From Nocardia grenadensis NBRC 108939 (lineage in GTDB: Bacteria; Actinomycetota; Actinomycetes; Mycobacteriales; Mycobacteriaceae): 64,000 nucleotides of DNA. The notes below the pieces were generated by a model. The model worked only from the letters and a program-made list of their open reading frames with translations, did not search any database and was not told where the DNA came from. Of this stretch, positions 11,123 to 19,547 are shown piece by piece; the stretch's first letter is position 1; the number at the start of each line of letters is the position of its first letter. The translations under genes and the position numbers were made by a program. The DNA lies in assembly GCF_001613445.1 (NCBI RefSeq), contig NZ_BDCJ01000013.1, positions 1 to 64,000 of the forward strand, written 5' to 3'.

Positions 11123-11434
11123 ATGACGCTTTTCCAGCGGGCTCGTCTCCACGCCGTGACCCGAGAGAACCGCGAAGCGCAGCGGGTCCTTGCGCTCGCC
11201 GACAGGGCCGCGGCATCGGCCGAGGACGAACAGAAGCCCGACGCCGGGTACTGGTACACCCCGGGGTTCTACGGCCCTCAGCGCTCCCGAGTGCTGCGCG
11301 CGCTGGGACAAGCCGAGCGGGCGCGGGAAGAAGTCCGGGCCGCCGTCGACGCGCTTCCGCCCGAACACCGCCGGGCCGAGTGGGCCGCGAAGTGGCGGCG
11401 GGCGGCGGACGGTGTCGACGATGTGCCGCACTGA
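11123..11434 (+). pseudogene. C-terminal fragment of an XRE-family regulator
   Basis: About 103 residues from MTLFQRARLHAV to the stop resemble the C-terminal TPR-like region of long actinobacterial XRE/helix-turn-helix regulators. The diagnostic stretch is PDAGYWYTPGFYGPQR, then ALPPEHRRAEWAAKWRR. The N-terminal helix-turn-helix and central repeats are missing. The in-frame sequence before 11123 does not look like the family. It is therefore best read as a remnant left after deletion. An intact small protein using this start is less likely but cannot be excluded. Confidence 0.5.
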
Positions 11435-11614
11435 GCAGTAGGGGCAATTCCGGGAACTGGCGTCCGCTGTGTCGCCAGCACGGCACTCGCTGTCTTCCGG
11501 CCCTGACGTGAGCACTGCCGGTGGCGCACGGCGGATATCCGATTCGTCCGGGCTGGGGCAGGTTCGGCCCTACCATCAGGTCTGCCACTGCTTCCCCGGC
11601 CGGTCCACACGCAA
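11435..11614. other. Intergenic, nothing recognised
   Basis: The stretch separates the regulator remnant from the 3' end of the KAP NTPase gene. I see no open frame with family features, and no clear promoter or strong hairpin. Confidence 0.5.
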
Positions 11615-14395
11615 CTACGGCGCGACGCCCCGGCCGCCCACGGCGGGCAGCACATAGGAGAAACGCCGCACCCGCGGCAACCACAGCTGCAACTCGGTGA
11701 GGTCGGTCAGGTCGGTGACCCCCGCGATCCGCGCGAGCCCCCCGTGCAGCCGGTGCCATTGCCCAATCCGACCCGGCGGCAGCGTTCCGGCGACACGGTT
11801 CGCCCATCCGTCGTCGCGGGGACGTGGTTCCAGGTCGGCGACGAACCGGTGCAGCGGGGTGCCGGGTGGTCGGTGCGCGAGTCCGCCGTCTACCCCGTCC
11901 CCCGGCCGCGGCGGTCCGTCGAGGACCACGCCGAGCAGTTGCGTACCGGCGGTGAGCAGGCCCAGCAGAAGGATGACGGCCTGGTATTCGCCCGGCTGCC
12001 CGTCGGATCCGAGGAAGCGGGACGCCTCGGACAGATCGCGAGTGGCGCGGACCATCCGGTACAGGTTGACGAGACGTTTCGCCTCGCGGGGTGTCTCGAT
12101 CAGTGTGTCCAATGCCGCGAGCAGGGCGATCTCGGCTTCGGTCATCGGACGTGGTGGCGGGGTGCGGAGCCCGTCCTGTTCTTGCCGGTCGACCTCGGAT
12201 CCGCGTTCGACTGTGATCACGCCAGCGGTCCGGGGCTCGATCGTCGGCGGCGCCGGTACGGGCGGTGGCGTGTCCTCGACCGGCTCCACCGTCGGGGCAG
12301 GTACGGGATCGGGTCCACTGATCGAGCGGAGCAGGCGGCCCAGGCCGTGCGACGACATCGCTGGTAGGACGAGCGGGATATTGAGGATTTTCTCCAGGTA
12401 GTCCTCCGGGGTGCGTCCGAACGCGTCCGGGTCGTCATCGGCGTCCATCGCCAGCAGATCGGAGTAGCTGCTGCGCAGCGAGCGCAGCAACCACCGCGGG
12501 TCCACACCGACCACGACCACGAACAGTTCGAAGGCCAGCAGCAGGTGTACCGCCTGCAATACCTCGACCACCTGCGCCGGCCGGCACCGGTCCAGATCGT
12601 CGATATAGAGGACGATCCGGTCGACCGGCCGCCGGGACCGGTCCCATTCCTGGTCGCTCGCCCGCCATTCCACCATCAGTTCGACGAGCTGTTCGAAATC
12701 CTTGCGGACTGTGGAGACCAGCCCGAGACTGCCCGAGTAGTCGTCACTGCGCGCCCGGTCGGCGATGAAACCGTGCAGGCGCCGCCCCGGCGCGAGCTGG
12801 GCGAGTTGCCGGCCGAGTTCGCCCACCTGGGTGACGACCTCGTCCAATTGCGCCTGCGCCACCTGCTGTCGCGCCTCGGCGGCCCGTAGCCGGTCCAGCG
12901 TGTCCGACATCTGTTCGGCCACCGCCGCGTCGGCCGCGCCGCGCATACCGGTGTGCAGTTCCCCGGCGATTTCCCGCAGTGTCTGCAATCCGGCGCGCGC
13001 CCGGATGAGCAGCGCGACCCCGGTGCCGGCGCACGCACCGAAGAGCGCGACGGCCCCGGTCAGCCAGTCCCGCAGGCCGGGCGCGAGAACCGCGGCCAGC
13101 AGGCCGGTGAGCAACAGGACGGCCGCCACCGCCAGCGCGATCCGGCCGCGCCGATCGGCCGGGACCCGCCGCAGCGCCTCGGCTTCGGTCAGGGTGCCGT
13201 GCATCTCCTCGGCCAGCAATCTGGCCCGGGCGGCCTCGTCGGTGATGCCGAGCCGGCGCCACAGGCCGTCGACGCGGCCCCGGAACGACTCGGAGTTGCG
13301 CAGCGCCACCAGGAGGTCGCCGGCGGTCGTCTCACGGGTCGCCGTGGCCTCGTCGATCTCCGCGCGCAGTGCCGCCGCGGTATCGCCCGCCTCCCGGGTG
13401 GCGATCTCGAGCTGTCTGCGCTGGTCGACCCGGTGGGCGAGCTCCCGGCGGATCCGCTCCGCCCGCTCCCGCGAACCAGGCTCGGCGCCGGCGAGCTGCC
13501 GGAAGATCTCGTCCCCGAGGCTGGCCCACAGATTGCTGTCCGTGTAATGCCACGCATTGAAACCGATCTGCACTATCTCGGTGCAGTACCGTTCGCCGGT
13601 TCCGGCCAGTCCATCGATCCGGTCCCGCAGCATCGCCATGAAATAGCTTTTGCCCGAACCCCACGCCCCGAAGACGCCGACCGACAGCGGCAGTGGTGTC
13701 GCACGGTCGGCGATCACTGTGGCCAGCATGGACACATATGGTGCGACGCCGAGTTGGTCACGGTCCAGCGGGATCCCGATATTCGGATCGACCAGATCGG
13801 CGGACAGGCTACCGGCCAGGCCACCGGACAGGTCGGGTACCGATCGGGCGAATTCCGCCGCGATGGCCGCCACCTCGCTCCGCTCACGGCAGAAGAAGAC
13901 GACACCGTCCAATCGCTGCCCGGGCGGATCCCACGCGGATTCCACTGCGGCGGCGACCACCACCGCCGCGACCTCTGTCTCGGGCCGGTTCAGGATCCCG
14001 GCCGTGAACAGTGGCAGGCCGAGAACCCGGGTACCGCCGCCGACCGCGGTCCGGATGGCTTCCTGGACGGCCAGCCGGAGGACGTCGTCCGACAACGCGC
14101 TCTCGTCACCGCCGGACTCGCGCGGGTTGACGAGGAGCGCCTGTTCCGGCCTCGTGGACGAGAGCGCGAAGAATCGTGGACGGCGGGCGTCGATCAGCTC
14201 GTATCGGATCGAATTCCAGGCCGCGTCCGGATATGCCTCACGTAACGCACTCCCGAGCGAGCCGACCCCGGCTCCCACCGACACCGCGATCGTATCGATA
14301 TCGAGTTCCCACGGGCGATTCGTCAAAGCCAACGAGAACCGCGTCGCGCCGATCACACCGAGTTCGGTGATGTCGACGGCGTCCGATGCTGTCAT
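11615..14395 (-). CDS. KAP-type P-loop NTPase with macro-like N-terminal domain
   Basis: This 926-residue protein has a Walker A motif GAWGSGKS at 243-250 and a Walker B segment VLYIDDLDRC at about 595-604. GFNAWHY is near residue 280 and GVDPRWL is after Walker B. These are hallmarks of KAP NTPases. As in that family, a membrane hairpin is inserted between the Walker motifs (about 419-439 and 445-464), flanked by coiled-coil-like helices. Residues about 30-180 look like a macro-type fold (IAVSVGAGVGSLGSAL..., later RVLGLPLFTAGILNRPETEV), which suggests ADP-ribose or nucleotide binding. Residues about 720-770 form a Pro/Val/Glu-rich linker. It stands alone between two gene relics. KAP NTPases are membrane-associated and often occur in phage-defence or plasmid loci. 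Defence is an inference here. Confidence 0.8.
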   Translation of the reverse strand: MTASDAVDITELGVIGATRFSLALTNRPWELDIDTIAVSVGAGVGSLGSALREAYPDAAWNSIRYELIDARRPRFFALSSTRPEQALLVNPRESGGDESALSDDVLRLAVQEAIRTAVGGGTRVLGLPLFTAGILNRPETEVAAVVVAAAVESAWDPPGQRLDGVVFFCRERSEVAAIAAEFARSVPDLSGGLAGSLSADLVDPNIGIPLDRDQLGVAPYVSMLATVIADRATPLPLSVGVFGAWGSGKSYFMAMLRDRIDGLAGTGERYCTEIVQIGFNAWHYTDSNLWASLGDEIFRQLAGAEPGSRERAERIRRELAHRVDQRRQLEIATREAGDTAAALRAEIDEATATRETTAGDLLVALRNSESFRGRVDGLWRRLGITDEAARARLLAEEMHGTLTEAEALRRVPADRRGRIALAVAAVLLLTGLLAAVLAPGLRDWLTGAVALFGACAGTGVALLIRARAGLQTLREIAGELHTGMRGAADAAVAEQMSDTLDRLRAAEARQQVAQAQLDEVVTQVGELGRQLAQLAPGRRLHGFIADRARSDDYSGSLGLVSTVRKDFEQLVELMVEWRASDQEWDRSRRPVDRIVLYIDDLDRCRPAQVVEVLQAVHLLLAFELFVVVVGVDPRWLLRSLRSSYSDLLAMDADDDPDAFGRTPEDYLEKILNIPLVLPAMSSHGLGRLLRSISGPDPVPAPTVEPVEDTPPPVPAPPTIEPRTAGVITVERGSEVDRQEQDGLRTPPPRPMTEAEIALLAALDTLIETPREAKRLVNLYRMVRATRDLSEASRFLGSDGQPGEYQAVILLLGLLTAGTQLLGVVLDGPPRPGDGVDGGLAHRPPGTPLHRFVADLEPRPRDDGWANRVAGTLPPGRIGQWHRLHGGLARIAGVTDLTDLTELQLWLPRVRRFSYVLPAVGGRGVAP

Positions 14396-14470
14396 TCTTC
14401 ATCTCCCCCGGTCGCGTTCACGCGGTGCCGAGTATGCCATCCGTGCACGCGAGAAGGACTCCGAGAAGCG

Positions 14471-14891
14471 GACCGGCGTAGCCGGGGCAGCGAGGAGGGT
14501 TTCCGGGGCCGGGGATTCTCCACCGCGTTCTCCGCGTCCACCGAGACCTGTTTCCGGCGGCAGGGTGTCGACCGGATCACCGTGGAGACCGGGCTGGACG
14601 ACGGCGGGGTGGCGTGGGCGAAGGCCGGCTACGGCTGGGATCTCGACCCGCGCAATCTCGCCGAATCGGCCGCGAACATCCGAGCCCGGATCGACAGTTT
14701 GATTACCGACCCCGCAAGACACCCGAGTACGTCCGACACAGCGCTGCTGAAAGACATCAAAGCGCGTTTCAGCCGGACCGAGGGCCGAGTTCCTCTCGCC
14801 CCAGGAGTTGCTCGCACTGGCCGGTGACAACCCGAAGCTCGGCGAGGACCTGATGCGAGGGACTCAGTGGTACGGGGCGAAGAAACTGTGA
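14471..14891 (+). pseudogene. Decayed C-terminal fragment of a toxin-like protein
   Basis: Reading frame +2 from about 14519 encodes FSASTETCFRRQGVDRITVETG, of which VDRITVETG is the clearest piece, then GGVAWAKAGYGWDLDP and NIRARIDSL. After about 14780 the sense continues only in another frame: AEFLSPQELLALAGDNPKLG, then EDLMRGTQWYGAKKL and a stop at 14889-14891. The two halves read as one protein broken by a frameshift, with the N-terminal part missing. The AWAKAGYxWD block resembles C-terminal domains of actinobacterial secreted or polymorphic-toxin-like proteins, but I cannot name the family. It lies 5' of the divergent KAP gene. Confidence 0.5.
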
Positions 14892-14904
14892 CGCCACCGA
14901 ACAC

Positions 14905-16139
14905 TCACACGTGCACGTATCTGTCCGCCTCCCGCGCGGCCGGCAAGGGCGCGCCGCCGTGACGCAGGTACGGGGAGCGCAGGGCCGGCAGGATGGCGGC
15001 GACCGCGAGGACGGCGAGCACGATTGCGAGGATCAGCGGCGCCCGGAGTCCGTGGCCGGGCAGCAGGCTCGAACCGATGGCCGAACCGAGGATCACGCCG
15101 AGCGTGATGAAGGAGGTGTGCACCGTGTTCACCAAGACCCCGGTGCCGCCCGCGCGCTGTACCCGCACGGCCATGGCCGGATTCATCGTCACGCCGACGA
15201 GTCCGATCCCGAGCATGAACACCACTGCCGCGGGCTTGGAGCCGGTGTAGACGGCGAAGCCGGTGAGGAACACGATATTGAGCAGAGTGCCGATCAGCAG
15301 CGTGGCGACGGTGTGGCGATCCGCGAAGCGCCCCACGACGGCATTGCCCGCCACCGTCGCGGCACCATAGGCCAAGAGCAGCAGGGGCACCGAACTGTCG
15401 GCGAATCCGCTGAGCCGGGTGAGTACCGGGGTGAGAAAGCTGAAGACGGAGAAGGTCGCGCCGATGATCAGCGTGCTGGAGACGAGAGCGAGCAGCAACT
15501 GGGGGCGGCGGAAAGCACGGAGCTCGGCGGCCGGTGACGCGACGGCCGAGCCGTCCTCGGGGACCGGCCGGCCGGGGTCGCGGACGAAAGCCAGAGTCAG
15601 CGCTGCGGCGAACGCGGTGAGCACCGCCACCGTCCAGAAGGCCGCCTGCCAGCCGAGACGGCCGCCGATGAAGGTGGCCAGCGGCAGTCCGAGCAGGGTG
15701 CCCAGCATGAGTCCGCTCATGGCCACCGATATCGCGCGTCCCCGGAACCGTTCGTCGACGAGCCGCATGCACAGCGATATCGCGAGACCGAAGAACGCCT
15801 GGGCGGCGACACCGGTGACGATCCGGGCGACCACCATCACCGGGTACGAGGAAGCCAGGGCCGCCGAGAAATTCCGGCGAAGAAGATCGCGAACACGATC
15901 ATGAGCGCGGGTTTCGGGGAGAGCCGCAGTAGCGCGGCGACGAGTACCGGTCCGCCGAGCGCCATGGCGGCGGCGAAAACCGTGACCAGGTAGCCGATTC
16001 GGTCGATACCGGTGCGCAAGCTCTCGGCCAGCTGCGGCATCAGTCCGGCGACCGCGAATTCGCTGGTCACCATGGCGAAAATGCCCGCGGCCAGGACGTA
16101 GACGGCGGCGGTACGTGCGGCGGGGTGAGTCGGTGGCAC
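14905..16139 (-). pseudogene. MFS drug-efflux transporter (AraJ/Bcr-like), frameshifted
   Basis: Two frames together give a roughly 411-residue 12-helix major facilitator. The N-part runs from the GTG at 16139 (AGGAG 8 bases upstream) through GYLVTVFAAAMALGGPVL to about 15875. The rest (VARIVTGVAAQAFFGLA, RGRAISVAMSGLMLG) runs to 14905 in another frame. Restoring one base in the minus-strand run GGAATTTC (to GGAAATTTC, near 15868-15875) makes the join perfect: AGNFSAALASSYPVMVV. This is a one-base deletion, either real or a sequencing error. The gene follows a TetR gene and has a palindrome in front of its start, so it was probably a repressor-controlled exporter. Confidence 0.85.
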
Positions 16140-16158
16140 GGGAAGTTCTCCTAAATTC

Positions 16159-16174
16159 TGTAATGATCAGTACA
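16159..16174. promoter_or_regulatory. Palindrome TGTA-N-TGATCA-N-TACA, candidate TetR operator
   Basis: Sixteen bases read TGTAATGATCAGTACA. They are symmetric except for one base pair, and centred on TGATCA. The palindrome lies 20 bases upstream of the MFS start and 42 bases after the TetR stop, where a TetR-family repressor would bind to control the transporter. No exact second copy is seen upstream of the TetR gene. Confidence 0.5.
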
Positions 16175-16215
16175 CAATGCGGGCGCGAAAGGGCGTCGAT
16201 CGACTCATCAGCGGT

Positions 16216-16833
16216 TCAGTCGTTCGCCGGATCCGGGCGCAGCGCGCGCAGTGTGGCCGTGACGATCTCCCCGGACCACGGGGCCGCGACCCGGCCCTGC
16301 GAGGAGATGCGCAGGCCCGCGACCGCCGAGTTCACGAAAGCGGCGAGCCCTTCGGCGGAAACGCTTGTCGTGACCTCTCCGGCGGCCTGCCCCGCCCGCA
16401 GGACGGCGCTCAACAAGTCCAAGCGGGCGGCAGTATCCCGGCCGATCCGCTCGACGCTCTTCTCGTGCACGGGATCGTCGGCCAGTTCGGCCACCGTGTT
16501 CACCGCCAGGCAACCCCGCGGCGACCCGGACTCGGCCCGTTCGGCCTCCTCGGCCGCGACCCGGCGCAACAGCACCTCGATACGTTCGACGGTGCCGAGC
16601 GAACCGTCACCGACGATCTCCTGCGCGCGGGTCAGGTTGCTCTCCAGATAGGCATCGAGGCACTGCGCGAAGAGTTCGTCCTTGCTACCGAAGGTGTTGT
16701 ACAGACTGCTGCGCCCCAGCCCCGTCGCCCGGCAGAGATCCTCCGCACTGGTGGCGTGCAGCCCGGCGCGCTGAAACTGACCCATGGCGGCCGCGAGCAC
16801 CTTCTCGTGTTCGAAGCTGCGGGGTCTGGCCAT
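16216..16833 (-). CDS. TetR-family repressor, likely of the adjacent MFS gene
   Basis: This 205-residue regulator has an N-terminal TetR helix-turn-helix (AEDLCRATGLGRSSLYNTFGSK at about residues 30-50; the last block is the recognition helix). A mostly helical ligand domain follows, containing SPRGCLAVNT, seen in AcrR-like repressors of efflux pumps. It is on the same strand as the MFS gene, 76 bases ahead of it, with a palindrome in the gap. Effector unknown. Confidence 0.88.
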   Translation of the reverse strand: MARPRSFEHEKVLAAAMGQFQRAGLHATSAEDLCRATGLGRSSLYNTFGSKDELFAQCLDAYLESNLTRAQEIVGDGSLGTVERIEVLLRRVAAEEAERAESGSPRGCLAVNTVAELADDPVHEKSVERIGRDTAARLDLLSAVLRAGQAAGEVTTSVSAEGLAAFVNSAVAGLRISSQGRVAAPWSGEIVTATLRALRPDPAND

Positions 16834-16908
16834 GCGCCGACCCTAACGTATTATGTAACGAACTGTCCATAACCCGGGTCGGCGCGGCCTCCACAACCGG
16901 CACCCGCA

Positions 16909-17658
16909 TCAGCGGCCGCCCGCGAGGTCGAGGAAGCTGCCCGTCGCATAGGAGGCGGCATCGGAGATCAGCCAGGCAATGGCTTCGGCGACCTCATCGG
17001 GACGGCCGCCGCGACCCATCGGCAACCCGGGCGCGAGCCGGTCCACCCGGTCGGGGTCGCCGCCGAGGGCGTGGATATCGGTGTGGATATAACCGGGGCG
17101 GACGGCGTTGACGCGGATTCCCTCGCCCGCGACCTCGGCGGCCAGGCCACGGGTGAAAGCGTCCAGGGCGCCCTTGGCGGCGGCGTAGTCGACGTATTCG
17201 CCCGGTGCGCCGAGCCGGGCGGCGACCGAGGAGACGTTCACGATCGCACCCCCGGCGCCGCCGTGCCGGTGCGACATCCGCCGCACGGCCGCAGCGGCGC
17301 ACAGCATCGGACCGATGACATCGGCCGCCATCATCCGCTGTAACCGGTCCGCGTCGAGATGCTCCACCCGACATTGGGTTTCGAGCATCCCGGCATTGTT
17401 CACCAAGCCGACGAGCGGCACCCGATCGGCGTCGACGGCGGCGAACAACGCGTCGATATCGGCAGGGATGCCCAGATCGACGCGGGTCGCCCGGGCCCGG
17501 CCACCCGCCCCGCGGATAGTGCGCACCACCTCGTCGGCGGTCGCGGCCCGAGTGCGGTAGGTGAGGTGGACGGCGTAGCCGTCACGCGCGAGCCGACGCG
17601 CCGCGGCCGCGCCGATACCACGGCTGCCGCCGGTCACCACGATCGTCCCTCGATCCAC
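16909..17658 (-). CDS. Short-chain dehydrogenase/reductase (SDR)
   Basis: This 249-residue classical SDR has the cofactor motif TGGSRGIG near residues 9-16, NNAG at about residue 85, catalytic Ser in NVSSVAARLG, and YAAAK (YxxxK), then RPGYIHTDI. The acidic residue pattern is not decisive for NAD(H) versus NADP(H); Arg-rich TYRTRAAT after beta-2 suggests NADPH. The GTG start at 17658 follows GAGGAGG by 6 bases. The C-terminus matches FabG/glucose dehydrogenase-type reductases. The substrate cannot be inferred. Confidence 0.85.
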   Translation of the reverse strand: MDRGTIVVTGGSRGIGAAAARRLARDGYAVHLTYRTRAATADEVVRTIRGAGGRARATRVDLGIPADIDALFAAVDADRVPLVGLVNNAGMLETQCRVEHLDADRLQRMMAADVIGPMLCAAAAVRRMSHRHGGAGGAIVNVSSVAARLGAPGEYVDYAAAKGALDAFTRGLAAEVAGEGIRVNAVRPGYIHTDIHALGGDPDRVDRLAPGLPMGRGGRPDEVAEAIAWLISDAASYATGSFLDLAGGR

Positions 17659-17792
17659 CCGCCGCCTCCTCGGAACAGCCGATACGCCTGCCTCACAGTA
17701 CGTGCCGAGGGCCGGGCGAGCGGTATCCGCGCGCGGGCGATCGGTGGGCGCCGCACGATACCCACGAGCGTGGCCTCCGGCAAGCGCGCCGG

Positions 17793-18326
17793 TCAGCCCA
17801 CGTCGCGACGCAGCCAGGTGACCTCGGCGCCCTCACTGCCGGTCCGGTAGACCTCCAACTCCTCATCCCAGGCCGTCCCCAGCACCCGGTCCAGTTCGCC
17901 GGCCAGATCGAACCCGGTGTACCGGCCCAGTTCCCGGTCGGCCTGCAACAGGACCCGCAGGCGCATCTCCCCCACCATCACATCCCCGTTGGCGCTGGTG
18001 GAGCCGTGCCACAGGCCCAGCGACGGCACGAAACTGTACCGTTCCCCGTCGACTCCCTCACTGGGATCCTCGGTCACCTCGAAACGCAGGACCGGCCAGG
18101 AACGCAGCGACTGCGCGATACGGGATGCGGTACCGGCGGGGCCGAACCATTCGGTCATTGCCCGGAGTTGGCCGGGGGCGGCGGGCTGCGCCGTCCAGCG
18201 CAGGGCGGCCGGAGCGCCGAGAGCGGCCGCGAGCGCCCATTCGATATGCGGGCACAGCGCGGCGGGCGACGAGTGGATGTACACCACACCCGCCGTTGCT
18301 TCCGCGTATCGGGACGATCCGCGCAC
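17793..18326 (-). CDS. DUF3145 family protein
   Basis: This protein of about 177 residues matches the actinobacterial DUF3145 family: GVVYIHSSPAALCPHIEWAL near the N-terminus, RWTAQPAAPGQLRAMTEW, RFEVTEDPSEGVDGER, and LLGTAWDEELE-like VLGTAWDEELEVYR near the end. I prefer the GTG at 18326 because CGGAGG lies just upstream. The longer TTG-started frame to 18365 adds 13 residues. The family is conserved in mycolate producers and streptomycetes, but no function is established. Confidence 0.8.
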   Translation of the reverse strand: MRGSSRYAEATAGVVYIHSSPAALCPHIEWALAAALGAPAALRWTAQPAAPGQLRAMTEWFGPAGTASRIAQSLRSWPVLRFEVTEDPSEGVDGERYSFVPSLGLWHGSTSANGDVMVGEMRLRVLLQADRELGRYTGFDLAGELDRVLGTAWDEELEVYRTGSEGAEVTWLRRDVG

Positions 18327-18421
18327 CACGTACACCTCCGGTTTCGACGTGCTCGTCTTCCCCAACGGGTCCGTCGAAAAGGCGTTGCCCGAGTGTACTC
18401 GAGTGCCCGGTGTTACACGTG

Positions 18422-19252
18422 TTACTTGCCTGCCGTGTTGCGGGCAAGTGTTGACTCCGCAATGACCGAATCACTGAACGGAGGCCATACTTCGCGCGAC
18501 CAGTCACCGAAATTCTCGTCGCTCAAGGCCACACACGCCACACCGGGGCGCGGGTCCACCCACAGGAACGTTCCGGACTGCCCGAAATGACCGAAGGTCT
18601 CGGGCGAATTGGTGCTACCGGTCCAGTGCGGCGACTTCCCGTCCTTGATCTCGAAGCCCAGGCCCCAGTCGTTGGGCCGCTGCGAGCCGAAGCCCGGCAG
18701 CACACCGTCGCTGCCCGGGAACTGGACGCTGGTCGCCTCGGCGAGGGTCTGCGCCGAGATGAGGCGCGGTTGGAGAAGTTCGGCAGCGAAACGCAACAGG
18801 TCGGCGAGAGTCGAATTCGCGCCGTGCCCGGCCGAACCGGTCAACTCCGAATCGACCATGCCCAGCGGTTCGAAGACGCCCTCGCGCAGGTACTCCGGGA
18901 AAGGGATACCGGTGTGTTCGGCGACCGTGTCGGCCAGCAGTTCGAAACCAGCGCTCGAATAGATCCGTTTGGCACCAGGGCGGGCCAGGATATCGGCGGT
19001 GTCGAAAGCCACGCCGGAAGTGTGTGCCAGCAGGTGCCGGACGGTCGCGCCGGGCGGGCCGGCGGTCTGATCGAGCTCGATCGCCCCCTCCTCCACGGCG
19101 ACCAGCGCCGCGTAGGCGGCCAGGGGTTTGGTGACCGATGCCAGGCGGTAGACCCGGTCCGTCTCACCGGCCGACCAGCTCCCGTCCCGGGTGATCACAC
19201 CCGCCGCGGCATGCCTGACCGGCCATTCCTGGATCTGCTCGAGTGCGCGCAC
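18422..19252 (-). CDS. Serine hydrolase, beta-lactamase/class C-like
   Basis: This 276-residue protein belongs to the serine beta-lactamase-like superfamily. The SxxK tetrad is SVTK at about residues 39-42. YSSAGFELLAD supplies the Tyr (YxN-like YSS), and HFGQSGTFLWVDP holds the third motif in place of KTG. There is no signal peptide, so it is probably a cytosolic esterase or peptidase rather than a secreted lactamase. It starts with GTG at 19252 without a strong ribosome site. It is on the same strand as DUF3145, 95 bases apart. Confidence 0.8.
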   Translation of the reverse strand: MRALEQIQEWPVRHAAAGVITRDGSWSAGETDRVYRLASVTKPLAAYAALVAVEEGAIELDQTAGPPGATVRHLLAHTSGVAFDTADILARPGAKRIYSSAGFELLADTVAEHTGIPFPEYLREGVFEPLGMVDSELTGSAGHGANSTLADLLRFAAELLQPRLISAQTLAEATSVQFPGSDGVLPGFGSQRPNDWGLGFEIKDGKSPHWTGSTNSPETFGHFGQSGTFLWVDPRPGVACVALSDENFGDWSREVWPPFSDSVIAESTLARNTAGK

Positions 19253-19547
19253 ACCCCGAGGTTACGAGACGGAACCGGGGCCGCGGAACCCGGCCGAGCC
19301 GTTGCCGGCGAGCAGTGGGATGCCACCGCGGGCCGACGGTCGGCCCGGGTGCCGCAAATGCGCTGCGGCGGAGCAGATCACCAGGTGGTACGCGCCGACG
19401 GGCCGCACACGTCGGCCCGCCCCGGTGACCGTCGGCGCCGGGGAGCGAGGTACCTCGGATATGCAGAAATCAGAGCGCCGCAGCGGGCGAGCCGGGTGGG
19501 CCGGTGCGGGGCGGCCCACCCGGGAACGCGCGGGGGACACTCGCCGA
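19253..19547. other. Intergenic, nothing recognised
   Basis: The stretch lies between the serine hydrolase start and the 3' end of the alcohol dehydrogenase. Open frames here have no family features. Short GC-rich inverted repeats occur, as expected at this base composition. Confidence 0.5.
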
